From assembly GCA_033032865.1 (NCBI GenBank), contig JAWHQI010000028.1:2685001-2749000 (forward strand): a stretch of 64,000 nucleotides of DNA. Reading direction: 5' to 3'. Origin of the DNA: Dactylorhiza incarnata. Taxonomy: Eukaryota > Streptophyta > Magnoliopsida > Asparagales > Orchidaceae. A program made the translations under genes and the position numbers. Positions 12,069-22,515 of this stretch are shown in pieces. Each line of letters opens with the position of its first letter. Position 1 is the first letter of the stretch. The notes beneath the pieces were generated by a model. The model was given only the letters and a program-made list of their open reading frames with translations. It was not told the origin of the DNA and made no database searches.

Positions 12069-12508
12069 TGTAAGACCCCCCTACCGGAACACACGACACG
12101 GCCGAGAGGACTCTTATGCCCAGGACAGCCGCCTTGCGAGAGCGCCCGCACACGAGCTAGCCTCCCCCACAAGACGCCTATCCTGCCGGCCCAACCAACT
12201 GAACAGCGCCAACCCATCAATAAAGAAAAGCAAGAAGCCATAAAAGATATTCACATAAGTAAGAGTCTACATAAGTACAAAGACAAGAGCTCCGAGAGCT
12301 CCTGCAAAAGTATTAGAGTATCGAACTAAATGCCCCAAGGGCTACATCTTAAACCGTGCTCACATCTGCCACAAACGGCAACCAAGGTACCATAGTCACC
12401 AACCCTGCACACCTGACCTGTCTGGCCTCCTCTAGCACCGAACACTGCTGCTCTAAGGAACACTCCTAAAAAGAGGGACGTAGCAACCGTTAGTCATAAA
12501 GACTAAGT
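12069..12508 (-). repeat. 5' LTR of the LARD-like element, truncated to its last 440 bp
   Basis: It matches 3898-4337 over its full length. At 12506-12508 it switches to Sirevirus gag sequence. The switch shares the bases AGT, as expected for a microhomology join. Confidence 0.85.
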
Positions 12509-12963
12509 CCAAGAAGTGTTTCCTCTTCTAGATCTGAACAACTTGAATCATTGTCACTTAAGGTCCTGATCTTTTTCTCATCTACGGTGTCTTGTTCATC
12601 CTTTGATCCTTCCATAAGAGCTATTAGAGAGTCCCAAAAATCCTTGGCCGTTGTGTAATGAGATAGTTGCTTGAGTGTAGAATTGTCCACTGCATTAGAT
12701 AGGATGCTCTTAGCTTCCCAATCCAGGTTAACTAAGATAATCTCATCTTCAGTCATTTCAGAAAGTTTCTTGGGCACAGATTTGGAAGTGCTGCAAATGG
12801 GAACTGTCATGGGGACAATTGGTCCTTCTTGAATAACTAGAGACAATCTTGGATCTATAGCTTCTATGAACATCTCTGCTCTGACCTTCCATATATTAAA
12901 CTTTTCCTTGGTGCATATGGGTAACTCCATGGTGGGAACCTTGGTTCTTTCCATTCCACACAT
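12508..12963 (-). pseudogene. Sirevirus gag 5' fragment (extra tandem copy)
   Basis: This copy starts at ATG 12963 (MCGMERTKVP..) and encodes the gag N-terminal UBN2-type domain (LPICTKEKFNIWKVRAEM; TAKDFWDSL), then the acidic KKIRTLSD/NDSS stretch, before breaking off at 12508. It is almost identical to the gag start at 22437, with only a few differences. On the minus strand it lies downstream of the LTR at 13042-14498 with a PBS between them. It is therefore the beginning of a second, tandemly joined copy rather than part of the first element's 3' end. Confidence 0.85.
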
Positions 12964-13041
12964 ACTTGCTTCAGCAACTAGATGAGGAGGTCTTGTTCGA
13001 GGTGTTAGCCTTATAGCGAACAACCTAGCTCTGATACCAAT

Positions 13042-14498
13042 TGAAAGTATCTAGTCGCAACCTAAATCACCTAGAGGGGGGGTGAATAGGTAGATTCTGC
13101 GTCTTTTTGCAGAATAAAAATATTGGAAGTAAAAGCACACAGAAAAGTAAACACAGCACAACACAGAGAATTTATAGTGGTTCCCCGATGTGGGTAGTCC
13201 ACTTTCCCGCCTCGCCTATCTAGCACTCCAAGGCTAGATTCGGCTACTTCACCAAACTCGGATCAAACAATATCCTACTACTCGGAGTTCACAACTCCTA
13301 CAAGCTCGGAGCAAGAATACACCTACAACAACTCGGAGAACAAACTTCTCCTACAAACTCGGAGCACACAAGCTCCTACAACTCGATCCTCAAACAAGGA
13401 TCTACACAATAACTCGGAAGCAAGCTTCCTACAAGGTTTAAGATATGGTTCTTACAACAACACAGTAAATTGAAAAACAATCTTCTTAAACTTCTGATGA
13501 AGTTCTTCTTCAGATCTTGAGAGATAGGTTTCTTCTTCTTAGCAATAAACTTCAGTTCTTTGAAAATGAAGAATAAAGAAATCTTGAAGACGATTTGAAG
13601 CTAGATCTGAGAACTTGAATCGACTTAATCAATAGAAGATGAGAGCTAATCAGTAGATCTTGATCTTGACAATTGAACTTTTGAAGACGAGTCACGAATC
13701 GCTGGCTTTGACGGAGACGAAATGTTTGCGGAAGAATAGTCGGTCGTCAGTCGTAGTTTGCGAGAGATTTTTCACAATTCGCGATTAGTAATTATTAGGG
13801 TTATTTGGAAATAATCCTTAGGTATTTATAGAGTCTTCTTCCAACGGTCATAAGCACGAATTAGGGATCTAGCTCCACGTGTACTGTACATGGAGAATGC
13901 CCTAAAGAATACGCCATCGAATTGAACCGGAAAATACCTGCAGACCGATTCGGCAAAATGGATTAACCGAATGGCATTAACCGAATTTATTCGGTTACAC
14001 CATATAGTCGAATTCGGCAGTTCTAGGGATTCGACTAAACAGATTCACCGAATTACATCAATCGAATTCGATTAATCTTTTACTTAGAAAAAATAAACCT
14101 TTCAGACAAGGATTAGCCGGATTCGGTTATATCCATTCAAACCATATAGTCGAGTTCGACTATATGTTCTAAATGATATAATCGAATTTTACTTAAGTTA
14201 TTTTCCTTTCTCAAATGATTCCATCATCAGCTCCAGTCCTTCTTCTCTAGCACTTTGTAAATGAAGTACATCCCAATAGAGAGATTTCACATGAGCCAAC
14301 ACTTTGGTCTATACAATGAGGGATTACATTGCACAGGCATGTGTTTGATGACTCATTGAAACCTGACATTGGTTTGTACTTAGAGTGGAATAACCTGTCA
14401 CATCACAGCTAAAGTGCATAATCAAATACAATTACAATTCGTCTTAGTTTGAAGGGGACTTCTTCAAATCAGGGCTATTGTGGATACAATACCCAACA
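13042..14498 (-). repeat. LTR shared between Sirevirus A (as 3' LTR) and the tandem gag fragment (as 5' LTR)
   Basis: The element strand begins TGTTGGGTATTGTATCC and ends ..TATACTTTCA. A polypurine tract lies before it and a TGGTATCAGAGC primer site after it. The promoter TATA box CTCTATAAATACC is at 13821-13833. Upstream of it (13935-14190) is an array of TTCGGTTA, GAATTCGA and CCGAATT motifs. The CTCTAGGTGATT signature lies near the 3' end. Compared with the LTR at 22516-23985 it keeps ~210 bp (about 13466-13680) that are missing there, and it lacks the MITE. Confidence 0.9.
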
Positions 14499-14508
14499 AT
14501 CTCCCCTT
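14499..14508 (-). other. Polypurine tract of Sirevirus A
   Basis: The element strand reads AAGGGGAGAT directly before the LTR start TGTTGGG. Confidence 0.85.
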
Positions 14509-14694
14509 ATTTGAAGAAGTCAGAACCCTATCTACTATGGTGAATTGCACAGGGAATAATAAATGTAAGTAAGTAAAGAACTGAACTATGTGGATATATA
14601 AAAGCATCAAAAACTTAAGTCCACCAAAAATTAATTTGACAGCAATATATAAATGTTCTTAAAAGAGAAATAGAGTCTAGCGATCAAGCATCCA

Positions 14695-17235
14695 TCATTT
14701 CTCTTGCGTCTTTCCCTTTTGAATCTTCTTCAATTGTCTGGTAAAATTGGCCCTTGGCTTTGGATAGTATCTTGGAGGAGGAGAAGGAGGCTTTTCATCA
14801 TCTCGATGGTTCCTGTAGTGAATTCTTCTCTTGAGTCTAGCCATCTCCCATTTGTGGATCTCATCTCTATCATAGTGAATGTCAACAGATTCATTAGAGT
14901 TCATTACAAGATTATAAGTGTCCAAAATAATATTCCTGGATTCCGGACTCCACAGTTCTCCAACACTCTTCCTGGGATGAGGTGCTCTTGGTTCTAGAAA
15001 TCTGGGACCTGTAGCCCTTCTAGCATCATGCATAAAACCACATGAGCTTGATCCTCCTTGATCAACTCTAGTTCTTTTCCTGGAGTTTTCTTCTTCATCG
15101 TCTGACCAATGATAAACTTTAGGAGGAATAAAAGGTTCAGACGGAGCAGCAAATTGAATGTCCGGATAGAATTCTTCAGACGGAAATGCTGGCTACGCAG
15201 AAGATTGGCCTGGCCCTTGGAAACCATGGGCATAGCCTCTTGACAATTCATTGTGCAACCACATTTGATTTTGATGCAGATAACCATATAAATCTTGAAA
15301 CTTGACATCAATGCCTCTTGAAATTTCTGAAAGCTGGGATTGAACATTCATATATGACTCTTGAATCCTTCCTTCTATCTCTCTATTCAAATCAAAAATT
15401 TGCGTTTGAATCCTTTCATGCAATCTTTCCTCCCCCTTTCTGACTTCTTCAGTCAGGGTTTGGATAATTTCATTCTTTACACTTTGGAGAGAGTTCTGAA
15501 TGGCCGATCTTCCCTTCACTGCATCCTCAAAAATATATTGCTGGTTTTCAGAAAGTTTTGTAGTATTATCACAAATCGAGTGTAATCCATCCACTACATG
15601 CTTTAGGGTGGAGGCACCCATCGAGAAATATTCATCTTGCTTTTCTTTGACCTTGTCTAAACTGTGAGCTACTGAATGTAAATGATTGCCCATTCCCTTC
15701 TCTATGGCTCTGGTCTTGTCAAAAACCTGACGGAGAGCAAATTCAAAGAATCTTTTCTGCTTTACAAGTAGTTCTTCCAAATTGATCATCATGGGGTCTT
15801 CAGCAGAGGGAGGTTGAGCTTGGAATTGAGAAGATATTCCAAAATCATCCTCAGCGGCCAGAAAATCACTTGAATCTACATCATTCATATAGTGATAAAA
15901 TTGAAGAGCATCGAGGGTGTCATCTTTTGTAACTGGAGGAGGGGTGGAGCCTTCATTTCTCTTATCTTCAACAGTGATCTGAATTTTGTGAATTTTGGGT
16001 TGTTGCACTGATTTCTCTTTCATCCTGGATGTAGAGGCAGAAGGCCCTGCTTTATGTTCATCTTCAATAATGATTGTAAAATTTTCAGGAGGCGGAGTTA
16101 GCTCTGTCTTATCTTGCTTGTCTGCTGTAGAATGAGAATGAGCAGTATGGACATTCTCCCCCTCAATCTGAGCAGGGATTTCATCTTCTGGAAGAGAATC
16201 TTTGCCCTTAGCTGACTTATCTATCTTCACTGTATCAGCATCAGGGTCATCTCCCCCTTCATCATTACCATCACTATCATCATTGCTACCAACATTGTCA
16301 TCTGCCTTGGAAGGAGAGTTGTGAGGAGTAGGAATCTTTGGAGATGGAGCTGGATAAACTACAGGAGAATGTCGTTTGCCTGATTCTGGTAGCTTAGAAC
16401 ACTCCCCCTTGGAGGGTTCACGTTCTTTTTCACTTTCTTTTTTAGGAGAGGAGACTGGAGAGTTACTGTCGAAGCTCCTTTCAGACTCATCACAAAGGAT
16501 CTTTTTAGCTTTTGAAACAATGGGAGTCAGCACCTTGGTCTCACCAACTTTCCTGGACCATCTTTCAATCATGGAGGAATCTATTCTTTTGAAATGGTGG
16601 AGAGGGGTTCCTGTCTTCATGCTGAATCTGACTTTGTCTAAGCGATTGAGATATAAAGAGAGGATTCTTCCAAAGTTAGGAGTGTTCAGACTAGCTGAAA
16701 TTCTGTCAAACAACACCCTGCCCCAATCAACCCTTGTCCTGCAGATTACTGAACTGAGCAATTTGAACATATCATTTGAAATGTAATCATGAGAGCCAAC
16801 TTTACACAAAAGAACTTTTCCCATAATATCAGAGAGCAGTTTCCCTTCCTCATTCATGTGCTTCCTATAGATGGATTTAGTTCCTTTAGGGAATCCACAA
16901 AACGACAATGCCTTCTTGAAGTCCTTGGAAGAGAGAACATCTGATTCGGTTACCACTGGAAGTTTGAGAAGCTTAGTCAATCTGGAGGGAGAAACCTTGA
17001 CTGAGAGATCACCGATTTTGCTCTTGATTACTGACCCTTGCTTCCTGAGCTCTGCATGCTTGAAGAACTTCAACACTTCCTTCTCAAGAACCTTGCAAGG
17101 ATGCTCTAGAATAAAACCTAATCCTGCAACTTCAAGCGCCAAAACGACATTTCAGAATTCATCCATCGAACTATCGAACCCAGTTCTTACGAGCTCACTG
17201 CCGGAGAGCAACTTGCTCGACTGCTTCTTAGACAT
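14695..17235 (-). pseudogene. Sirevirus envelope-like gene, two in-frame stops
   Basis: The frame starts at ATG 17235 (MSKKQSSKLLSG..), in the position after pol and before the LTR where Sireviruses carry their envelope-like ORF. It spans 847 codons including the final stop. It is broken by TGA at 17152-17154 (codon 28) and TAG at 15193-15195; both flanking stretches stay in one frame. The N-terminal ~250 residues look globular (SKIGDLSVKVSPSRLTKLLKLP, RTRVDWGRVLFD). A Ser/Pro/acidic linker follows (~260-460), then long heptad-like helices (~480-650; KVKEKQDEYF, EEVRKGEERLHERIQ) and a basic/proline C-terminus. I see no signal peptide or convincing membrane span, so 'envelope-like' is a positional name; function is unknown. 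Confidence 0.8.
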
Positions 17236-17372
17236 TGCGAACGGAATCTTGGAGAAGAATCGATTGAGGGAGACGAATCGGCAGAGGAATCGCACGAACA
17301 AAGGTCGGAGTCCGAAGTGAAGCGACGGACGTATTCGGGAGTGCGTTGCCTTCGGATTTCTCTTTTAAGAAT

Positions 17373-17640
17373 CATTTATATAGAGTTGGAAATTAGGAGA
17401 GAGAGAGCGTACCTGATATTTTGAATCGTGTCTCTTCGAATTCCAGTAAATGATAAGAAGGAAATTTGAATTCCGGAAGATTCGTCATTCGGCTATTGGG
17501 ATTAGTCGAATTCGATTAATAGGATTCGCCGGATTCGGTTAAAGGGGTTCGATTAGCCGAATTTGATTAATTGAAATCGCCGAATTCGACTAAATGGTAT
17601 AGTCGAATGTAATTCGATGATATCTTCTGAAAAATTCGAC
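17373..17640 (-). promoter_or_regulatory. LTR-like promoter region before the envelope-like gene
   Basis: On the element strand a TATA box CTCTATATAAATG lies at 17385-17373, 138 bp before the envelope-like ATG. Just upstream (17640-17465) is an array of TCGAATTCGATTAAT, CCGGATTCGGTTA and CCGAATTCG motifs. The same motifs, including identical 13-15-mers, occur upstream of the LTR TATA box (13935-14190). The arrangement copies that of the LTR promoter. That it drives env transcription is inference. Confidence 0.6.
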
Positions 17641-17695
17641 TATTCAAATTTCTGTCTTCTGGGAGAAGGAATTTTCTGATTTTCTGAACTTGTTT

Positions 17696-20600
17696 CTAAG
17701 ATTCTTTGTTTAACATGCCAAGCTCCATTTTGAAATAGTTGAACTTTGATTCGTCGAGCGGCTTTGTGAAAATGTCTGCAATTTGCCGATCCGTCGGGAC
17801 ATAGCTAAGATCAATGTCCTTGTGCTCCACATGCTCCCGGATGAAGTGGTAACGGATCTCAATGTGCTTCGTCCTGCTGTGAGACACCAGATTATTGGCA
17901 ATTGCAATAGCGCTTGATGAATCACAGTACATAGGAATTTCCTTAAGCTTCAAATTGTAGTCTTCAAGTTGGTTTCTTATCCACAGCAATTGTGCACAGC
18001 AACTGCCTGCGGAGATATACTCCTATTCAGCGGTTGAAATAGCAACACAATTCTGTTTCTTGCTACTCCAGGAGATAAGCCGTTTCCCTAAGAATTGGCA
18101 CGTTCCTGAAATACTTTTCCTGTCGTCTTTGCTTCCTGCAAAATCAGCATCTGAAAAACCTGTTAGCTCAAAATCATTACTTCTTGGGTACCATAAGCCA
18201 AGATTTGGTGTGCCTTTAAGGTATCTCAAAATCCTCTTTGCAGCGGAGTAGTGAGATTCCTTAGTGTTCACCTGAAATCTAGCACAAACGCATGTTGAGA
18301 ACATTATATCCGGTCTACTCACAGTAAGGTAGAGCAAGGATCCAATTATGCTTCTAAACTTGGTTTCATCAAAAGGTTTCCCTTTCTCATCCTTGTCTAG
18401 AGACATAGCTGAACCCATTGGAGTCCTCATAGAGGTTGCATTCTCCATTCCGAATTTCTTAATTAACTCTTTGGTAAACTTCGTCTGAGAGATGAAAATT
18501 CCATCCTCAGATTGCTTTACCTGAAGTCCTAAGAAATACTTCAGCTCTCCCATACTGCTCATTTCAAATTTCCCTTGCATCAAGTTAGAGAACTTTTTGC
18601 AGATGTTATCATCGGTAGATCCAAAGATGATGTCGTCGACATAGATTTGCACTAGCAAAATCTTGCCTTTTACTTCCCTAAGAAATAATGTCTTGTATAT
18701 CTTTCCTCTTGTGAATTCGTTCTCAAGAAGGAAGCTAGACAGCGTCTCATACCAAGCACGGGGAGCTTGCTTGAGACCATATAAAGCTTTTCGTAAGAAG
18801 TAAACATAATCAGGAAAAGAGGAGTCAACGAAACCTGGGGGTTGTTCTACTTATACTTCTTCCTTTATATCACCATTAATGAAGGCTGACTTCACGTCCA
18901 TTTGATAGACCTTAAATCCATTGTGAGCAGCATACGCTAGAAACAACCGAATCGCTTCGAGCCTTGCCACGGGAGCAAATGTTTGATCGAAGTCGATCCC
19001 TTCTTCTTGTATGTACCATTGAGCAACAAGTCTGGCCTTGTTCTTGATGATCACACCATCTTCATCCAGCTTGTTTCTGAATACCCATTTTGTTCCGATG
19101 ACATTCTATTCTTTGGGTCTGGGTACAAGCTTCCACACTTTGCATCTCTTAAACTGATTGAGTTCCTCTTGCATTGCGATGATCCATGAAGCATCATTCT
19201 TTGCTTCATCGAATTTCTTTGGCTCAACCTGTGATAGAAAGCTTAAATGCAAAACTTCATTAGTTGTACCTCTTCTTGTTCTTACACCGACATGGGTATC
19301 GCCAATAATTTGCTCAGCAGGATGGTCCCTTAAATGTCTGATCATTCCAGCATTTAGATGACCATGAGGTTCCTGCACTTCAGGTACATCTTCATCTTCT
19401 TGAGGTTCATCTTCCTCACATGTAGACGGAATATTTACATCAATAGACTTTGGAACGTCTTCCTTTACAACTTCTTCTAAGTTTAGTTCCTTGAACCTTG
19501 CATCTGCATCTTCAACAAAGACACTAGAAGAGCTGCTTTGAAGCATACTCGTCTCATCAAGTATAACATTATAAGTTTCTTCTACAACCAGGGTTTTCTT
19601 GTTGAAAATCCTATATGCCTTACTATGGCTACTATAACCTACAAAAATACCTTCAAAACATTTTTCACTAAATTTAGTTTTGTAATATTTCCCGTTATTA
19701 AGTACGAAGCATTTACCACCAAAAATTCTAAAATAAGACAGGGTTGGTTTCTTGCCCTTCAGAAGTTCATAAGGAGTCTTATGATGATTCTTGTTGATCA
19801 GTGTTATATTTTGCACGTGGCAAGCAGTGTTGATGCCTTCAGCCCAGAAGTATTCTGGTAGTGAAGAGTCACTCAACATTGTTCTGCAAGCCTCTATGAG
19901 TGTTCTATTCTTTCTCTCAGCTACTCCATTTTGTTGTGGAGTACGGGGAGAGGAAAACTCATGAAAGATACCTAGGCTTTCACAAAATTCGGTCATAGCT
20001 CCAGACTTGAATTATGTACCATGATCACTTCTGATTTTGACCACAGAACATTCCAACTCATTCTGGATTTGCTTGACGAATGTGGTGAAAGAAGCAAAGG
20101 TGTCTGACTTGTGTTTCAGAAAGAATACCCAAGCAAAACGTGAGTAGTCATCAACAATAACCAACGTATAATACTTACCTCCTAAACTTCGGATTGGCAT
20201 GGGACCAAACAAGTCCATATGGAGCAGATATAAGCATCTGGTAGAATCTTTGCCAATAATGCTTTTAAAGGTAGCCCAAGTCTGCTTACCCATTTGGCAT
20301 GCATGACACGGTCTTTCTTTAATGCACTTAACATCTGGAGCATCACGAACTAAATTGTGAGAAAAATAACATACTTATAGTTTTGAAATTAATATGTGCT
20401 AGTCTCTTGTGCCACTGGTCACAAAGAGATACACTATCTTTTGCTAAAAAACACACTGGTGTAGAAGAGTCTAAGCATAGAAAATTTAAACAGAAAATAT
20501 TTCTACTCCGAGTGCCTGTTAAAATAGTTTCTGACGTATCAGACGAATCTATCAAGCACTTGTCCTTGTAGAATTCTACCATATAGCCTTTGTCACATAG

Positions 20601-20849
20601 TTGACTTATGCTAATGAGATTATGTTGTAATCCTTTAACATAAGCCACGTCTGTGAAAGAGACTATACCATTAGTAATCATAACGTAGCCTTTTGTGATA
20701 CCCCGATCAGATCCGCCAAAAATAACCTTTGGACAATCTTTCACAGGGGTGAAATCTTGTAATAGGCTTCCTGTTCTGGTCATATGCCGTGAACATCCAC
20801 TGTCCAAGTACCATATGGGATTTGAGTTGGCCTTTGGACATACCTGCAA
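17696..20849 (-). pseudogene. Sirevirus A pol: protease, integrase, reverse transcriptase, RNase H
   Basis: In element order: copia protease (WYLDSGCSRHM at ~20790), GAG-pre-integrase (QWHKRLAHIN, ~20410), integrase core (HMDLFGP; IRSDHGT; QQNGVAERKN with the catalytic Glu), variable acidic linker, RT ([30 protein letters not shown]) and RNase H (SDADFAG; KHIEIRYHF). The polyprotein makes and inserts element DNA. The protease part is in one frame (20849-20343) and everything after ~20330 in another, so there is one frameshift with loss of the integrase zinc-finger region. Stops interrupt the second frame after DHGT (~20010), PKE (~19103), EEV (~18850) and STAE (~18021). Gag lies immediately upstream in a different frame. 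Confidence 0.93.
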
Positions 20850-21924
20850 TCAATAATCAATTGCCCTTAGGAACCCAAACAGATTTGGGTCCTTGGTTCT
20901 GGTTAGCATGATAATGAATATTTCTACATACGACAACTTCAGTAGAAAAGCTCTTCTTTGCTTTAGACACACACAGGTTGTGCCAACAGTCGATGGCAAA
21001 GTGTCCCACTTTACCACAGCACCAACATTCATGGATGTTGTACCTTCTCTTCCGAGCAATTTTTGATTTGCAAGTAGCATCATAATGCTTGTTTTCAGTT
21101 GAGAAGGAAGCAACATTTTTCCTATTTTCCACAGCAAGTAGCTGATTGGGTACTTTAGCATACCCATTTCCACTTGATTTTATCTGTTTGACAGCAACAG
21201 ATGAAAGCTTGGAAGCTCTTATGGTGTTGATGGCATCAGATATATTCAAGTGAGGGTTGGCTATGGTGTTGCACCCAGTTTGCTTCCTTGCTGGAAAAGA
21301 TTGGGAGGATGATGCTTCCTTACCCTTGAATGTAGGGGCTGGTGCATTGAACACAAATGGTCCAGGTTGGGCCATTTGGATTTCTTCGTGGGGAGCTTTC
21401 CGAGCACTCACCACCATTCCCTTTCTTTTACTATAGTTAGGAGTATTCTCCCTGCCATAGCAACTTCCAGTCTTCCAGTGATCACGGATGTTGTCCTGAT
21501 CATACCTGTTAGAGGGAGTCCGCACCTTTTGAAAGGTGGTGTGAGGCCTAGCTTTAGTTGTGTTCTTTCCTCTATTCATGGAGTCAATTGATTCAGGTTT
21601 AGAGAATTGAGCCACTGGCTTTCTTTCCATATAAAGCTTCTTCTCTAAAGATCTGATAGTTCTTTCTTGAGCCTCTGACTTCATTCTAAGTAGAATGAGC
21701 TCATTGAATAACCTGATCTCTTCCTTGATCTTCTCATTTAATTGTGCTTCGAAGGGTTTTAGGATTCTGATTTCTTCAGCTTGAGATTTAATCAATTCCT
21801 TGCTCTTTTCAAGAGCTATTAGGAGAGCATCATACTGATTTGCCAGATTAGGTGTTTCATCATTTTCCGATGAGCTTGTCTCAGCTTCGGAGTTTGTAAC
21901 AGACAAAGGTTCCCTTATGCATAC
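20844..21924 (-). other. Candidate intron joining gag to pol in frame (1081 nt)
   Basis: The element strand reads ..GGACAG/GTATGCAT at the left end and ..ATTGATTGCAG/GTATGTCC at the right end. The cut is between codons on both sides, so removal joins gag codon 171 directly to VCPKANSNPIWYLDSG of protease. The gag stop lies 13 nt before the acceptor. Element B has this joined order (HGK-VCPNANQSPIWYLDSG) without the intervening part. The two ends also share CAGGTATG, so a direct-repeat deletion in B is an equal alternative. Confidence 0.4.
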
Positions 21925-22437
21925 CTGTCCGGGATAGGTTTCAACCTGGACTTCCTCTTCTGACTCAGATAGAGCAGTCAGTCCAAGAAGTGTTTCCTCT
22001 TCTAGATCTGAACAACTTGAATCACTGTCACTTAAGGTCCTGATCTTTTTCTCATCTACGGTGTCTTGTTCATCCTTTGATCCTTCCATAAGAGCTATTA
22101 GAGAGTCCCAAAAATCCTTGGCCGTTGTGTAATGAGATAGTTGCTTGAGTGTAGAATTGTCCACTGCATTAGATAGGATGCTCTTAGCTTCCCAATCCAG
22201 GTTAACTAAGATAATCTCATCTTCAGTCATTTCAGAAAGTTTCTTGGGCACAGATTTGGAAGTGCTGCAAATGGGAACTGTCATGGGGACAATTGGTCCT
22301 TCTTGAATAACTAGAGACAACCTTGGATCTATAGCTTCTATGAACATCTCTGCTCTGACCTTCCATATATTAAACTTTTCCTTGGTGCATATGGGTAACT
22401 CCATGGTGGGAACCTTGGTTCTTTCCATTCCACACAT
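20857..22437 (-). CDS. Sirevirus A gag (nucleocapsid), internally deleted
   Basis: An open 526-codon frame from ATG 22437 (MCGMERTKVP). It encodes the particle protein. Visible parts are an N-terminal UBN2-type gag domain (residues ~10-125), an acidic Ser-rich stretch (KKIRTLSDSDSS, ~130-150), a long coiled-coil region (LLIALEKSKELIKSQAEEI; ~200-275), a basic region, and a CCHC zinc knuckle CWCCGKVGHFAIDC near residue 480. It ends VWVPKGN. The UBN2 domain stops abruptly at MEGSKDEQDTVDE and the first zinc knuckle expected there is missing, so the middle of gag seems deleted. A splice-like donor (21925/21924) and acceptor (20844/20843) would join codon 171 in frame to protease. Confidence 0.85.
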   Translation of the reverse strand: MCGMERTKVPTMELPICTKEKFNIWKVRAEMFIEAIDPRLSLVIQEGPIVPMTVPICSTSKSVPKKLSEMTEDEIILVNLDWEAKSILSNAVDNSTLKQLSHYTTAKDFWDSLIALMEGSKDEQDTVDEKKIRTLSDSDSSCSDLEEETLLGLTALSESEEEVQVETYPGQVCIREPLSVTNSEAETSSSENDETPNLANQYDALLIALEKSKELIKSQAEEIRILKPFEAQLNEKIKEEIRLFNELILLRMKSEAQERTIRSLEKKLYMERKPVAQFSKPESIDSMNRGKNTTKARPHTTFQKVRTPSNRYDQDNIRDHWKTGSCYGRENTPNYSKRKGMVVSARKAPHEEIQMAQPGPFVFNAPAPTFKGKEASSSQSFPARKQTGCNTIANPHLNISDAINTIRASKLSSVAVKQIKSSGNGYAKVPNQLLAVENRKNVASFSTENKHYDATCKSKIARKRRYNIHECWCCGKVGHFAIDCWHNLCVSKAKKSFSTEVVVCRNIHYHANQNQGPKSVWVPKGN

Positions 22438-22500
22438 ACTTGCTTCAGTAACTAGATGAGGAGGTCTTGTTCAAGGTGTTAGCCTTATAGCGAACAACCT

Positions 22501-22515
22501 AGCTCTGATACCAAT
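22501..22515 (-). other. Primer-binding site of Sirevirus A
   Basis: The element strand reads TTGGTATCAGAGCT next to the LTR end ..CTTTCA, matching plant initiator tRNA-Met. The same site follows the LTR at 13042 (13028-13041). Confidence 0.85.

Larger units (their letters stand above)
3898..12508 (-). mobile_element. Non-coding gypsy-like element with very long LTRs (LARD-like), 5' LTR truncated
   Basis: A 440-bp direct repeat at 3898-4337 and 12069-12508 (about eleven differences by eye) marks the two LTRs. Both begin TGTAAGACCCCCC on the plus strand, i.e. end ..GGGTCTTACA on the element strand. A tRNA-iMet-type primer site (TGGTATCAG) follows the 5' LTR. The 3' LTR appears to start at 7738 with TGTAACATCCC, preceded by a TTTCGGGGACGAAATT motif typical of the gypsy 3' end. 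That gives LTRs of ~3.84 kb around a ~4.33-kb internal domain with no recognisable protein, the layout of large retrotransposon derivatives mobilised in trans by gypsy proteins. The 5' LTR keeps only its last 440 bp. The 7738 boundary is inference because the other LTR lacks that end. Confidence 0.7.
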
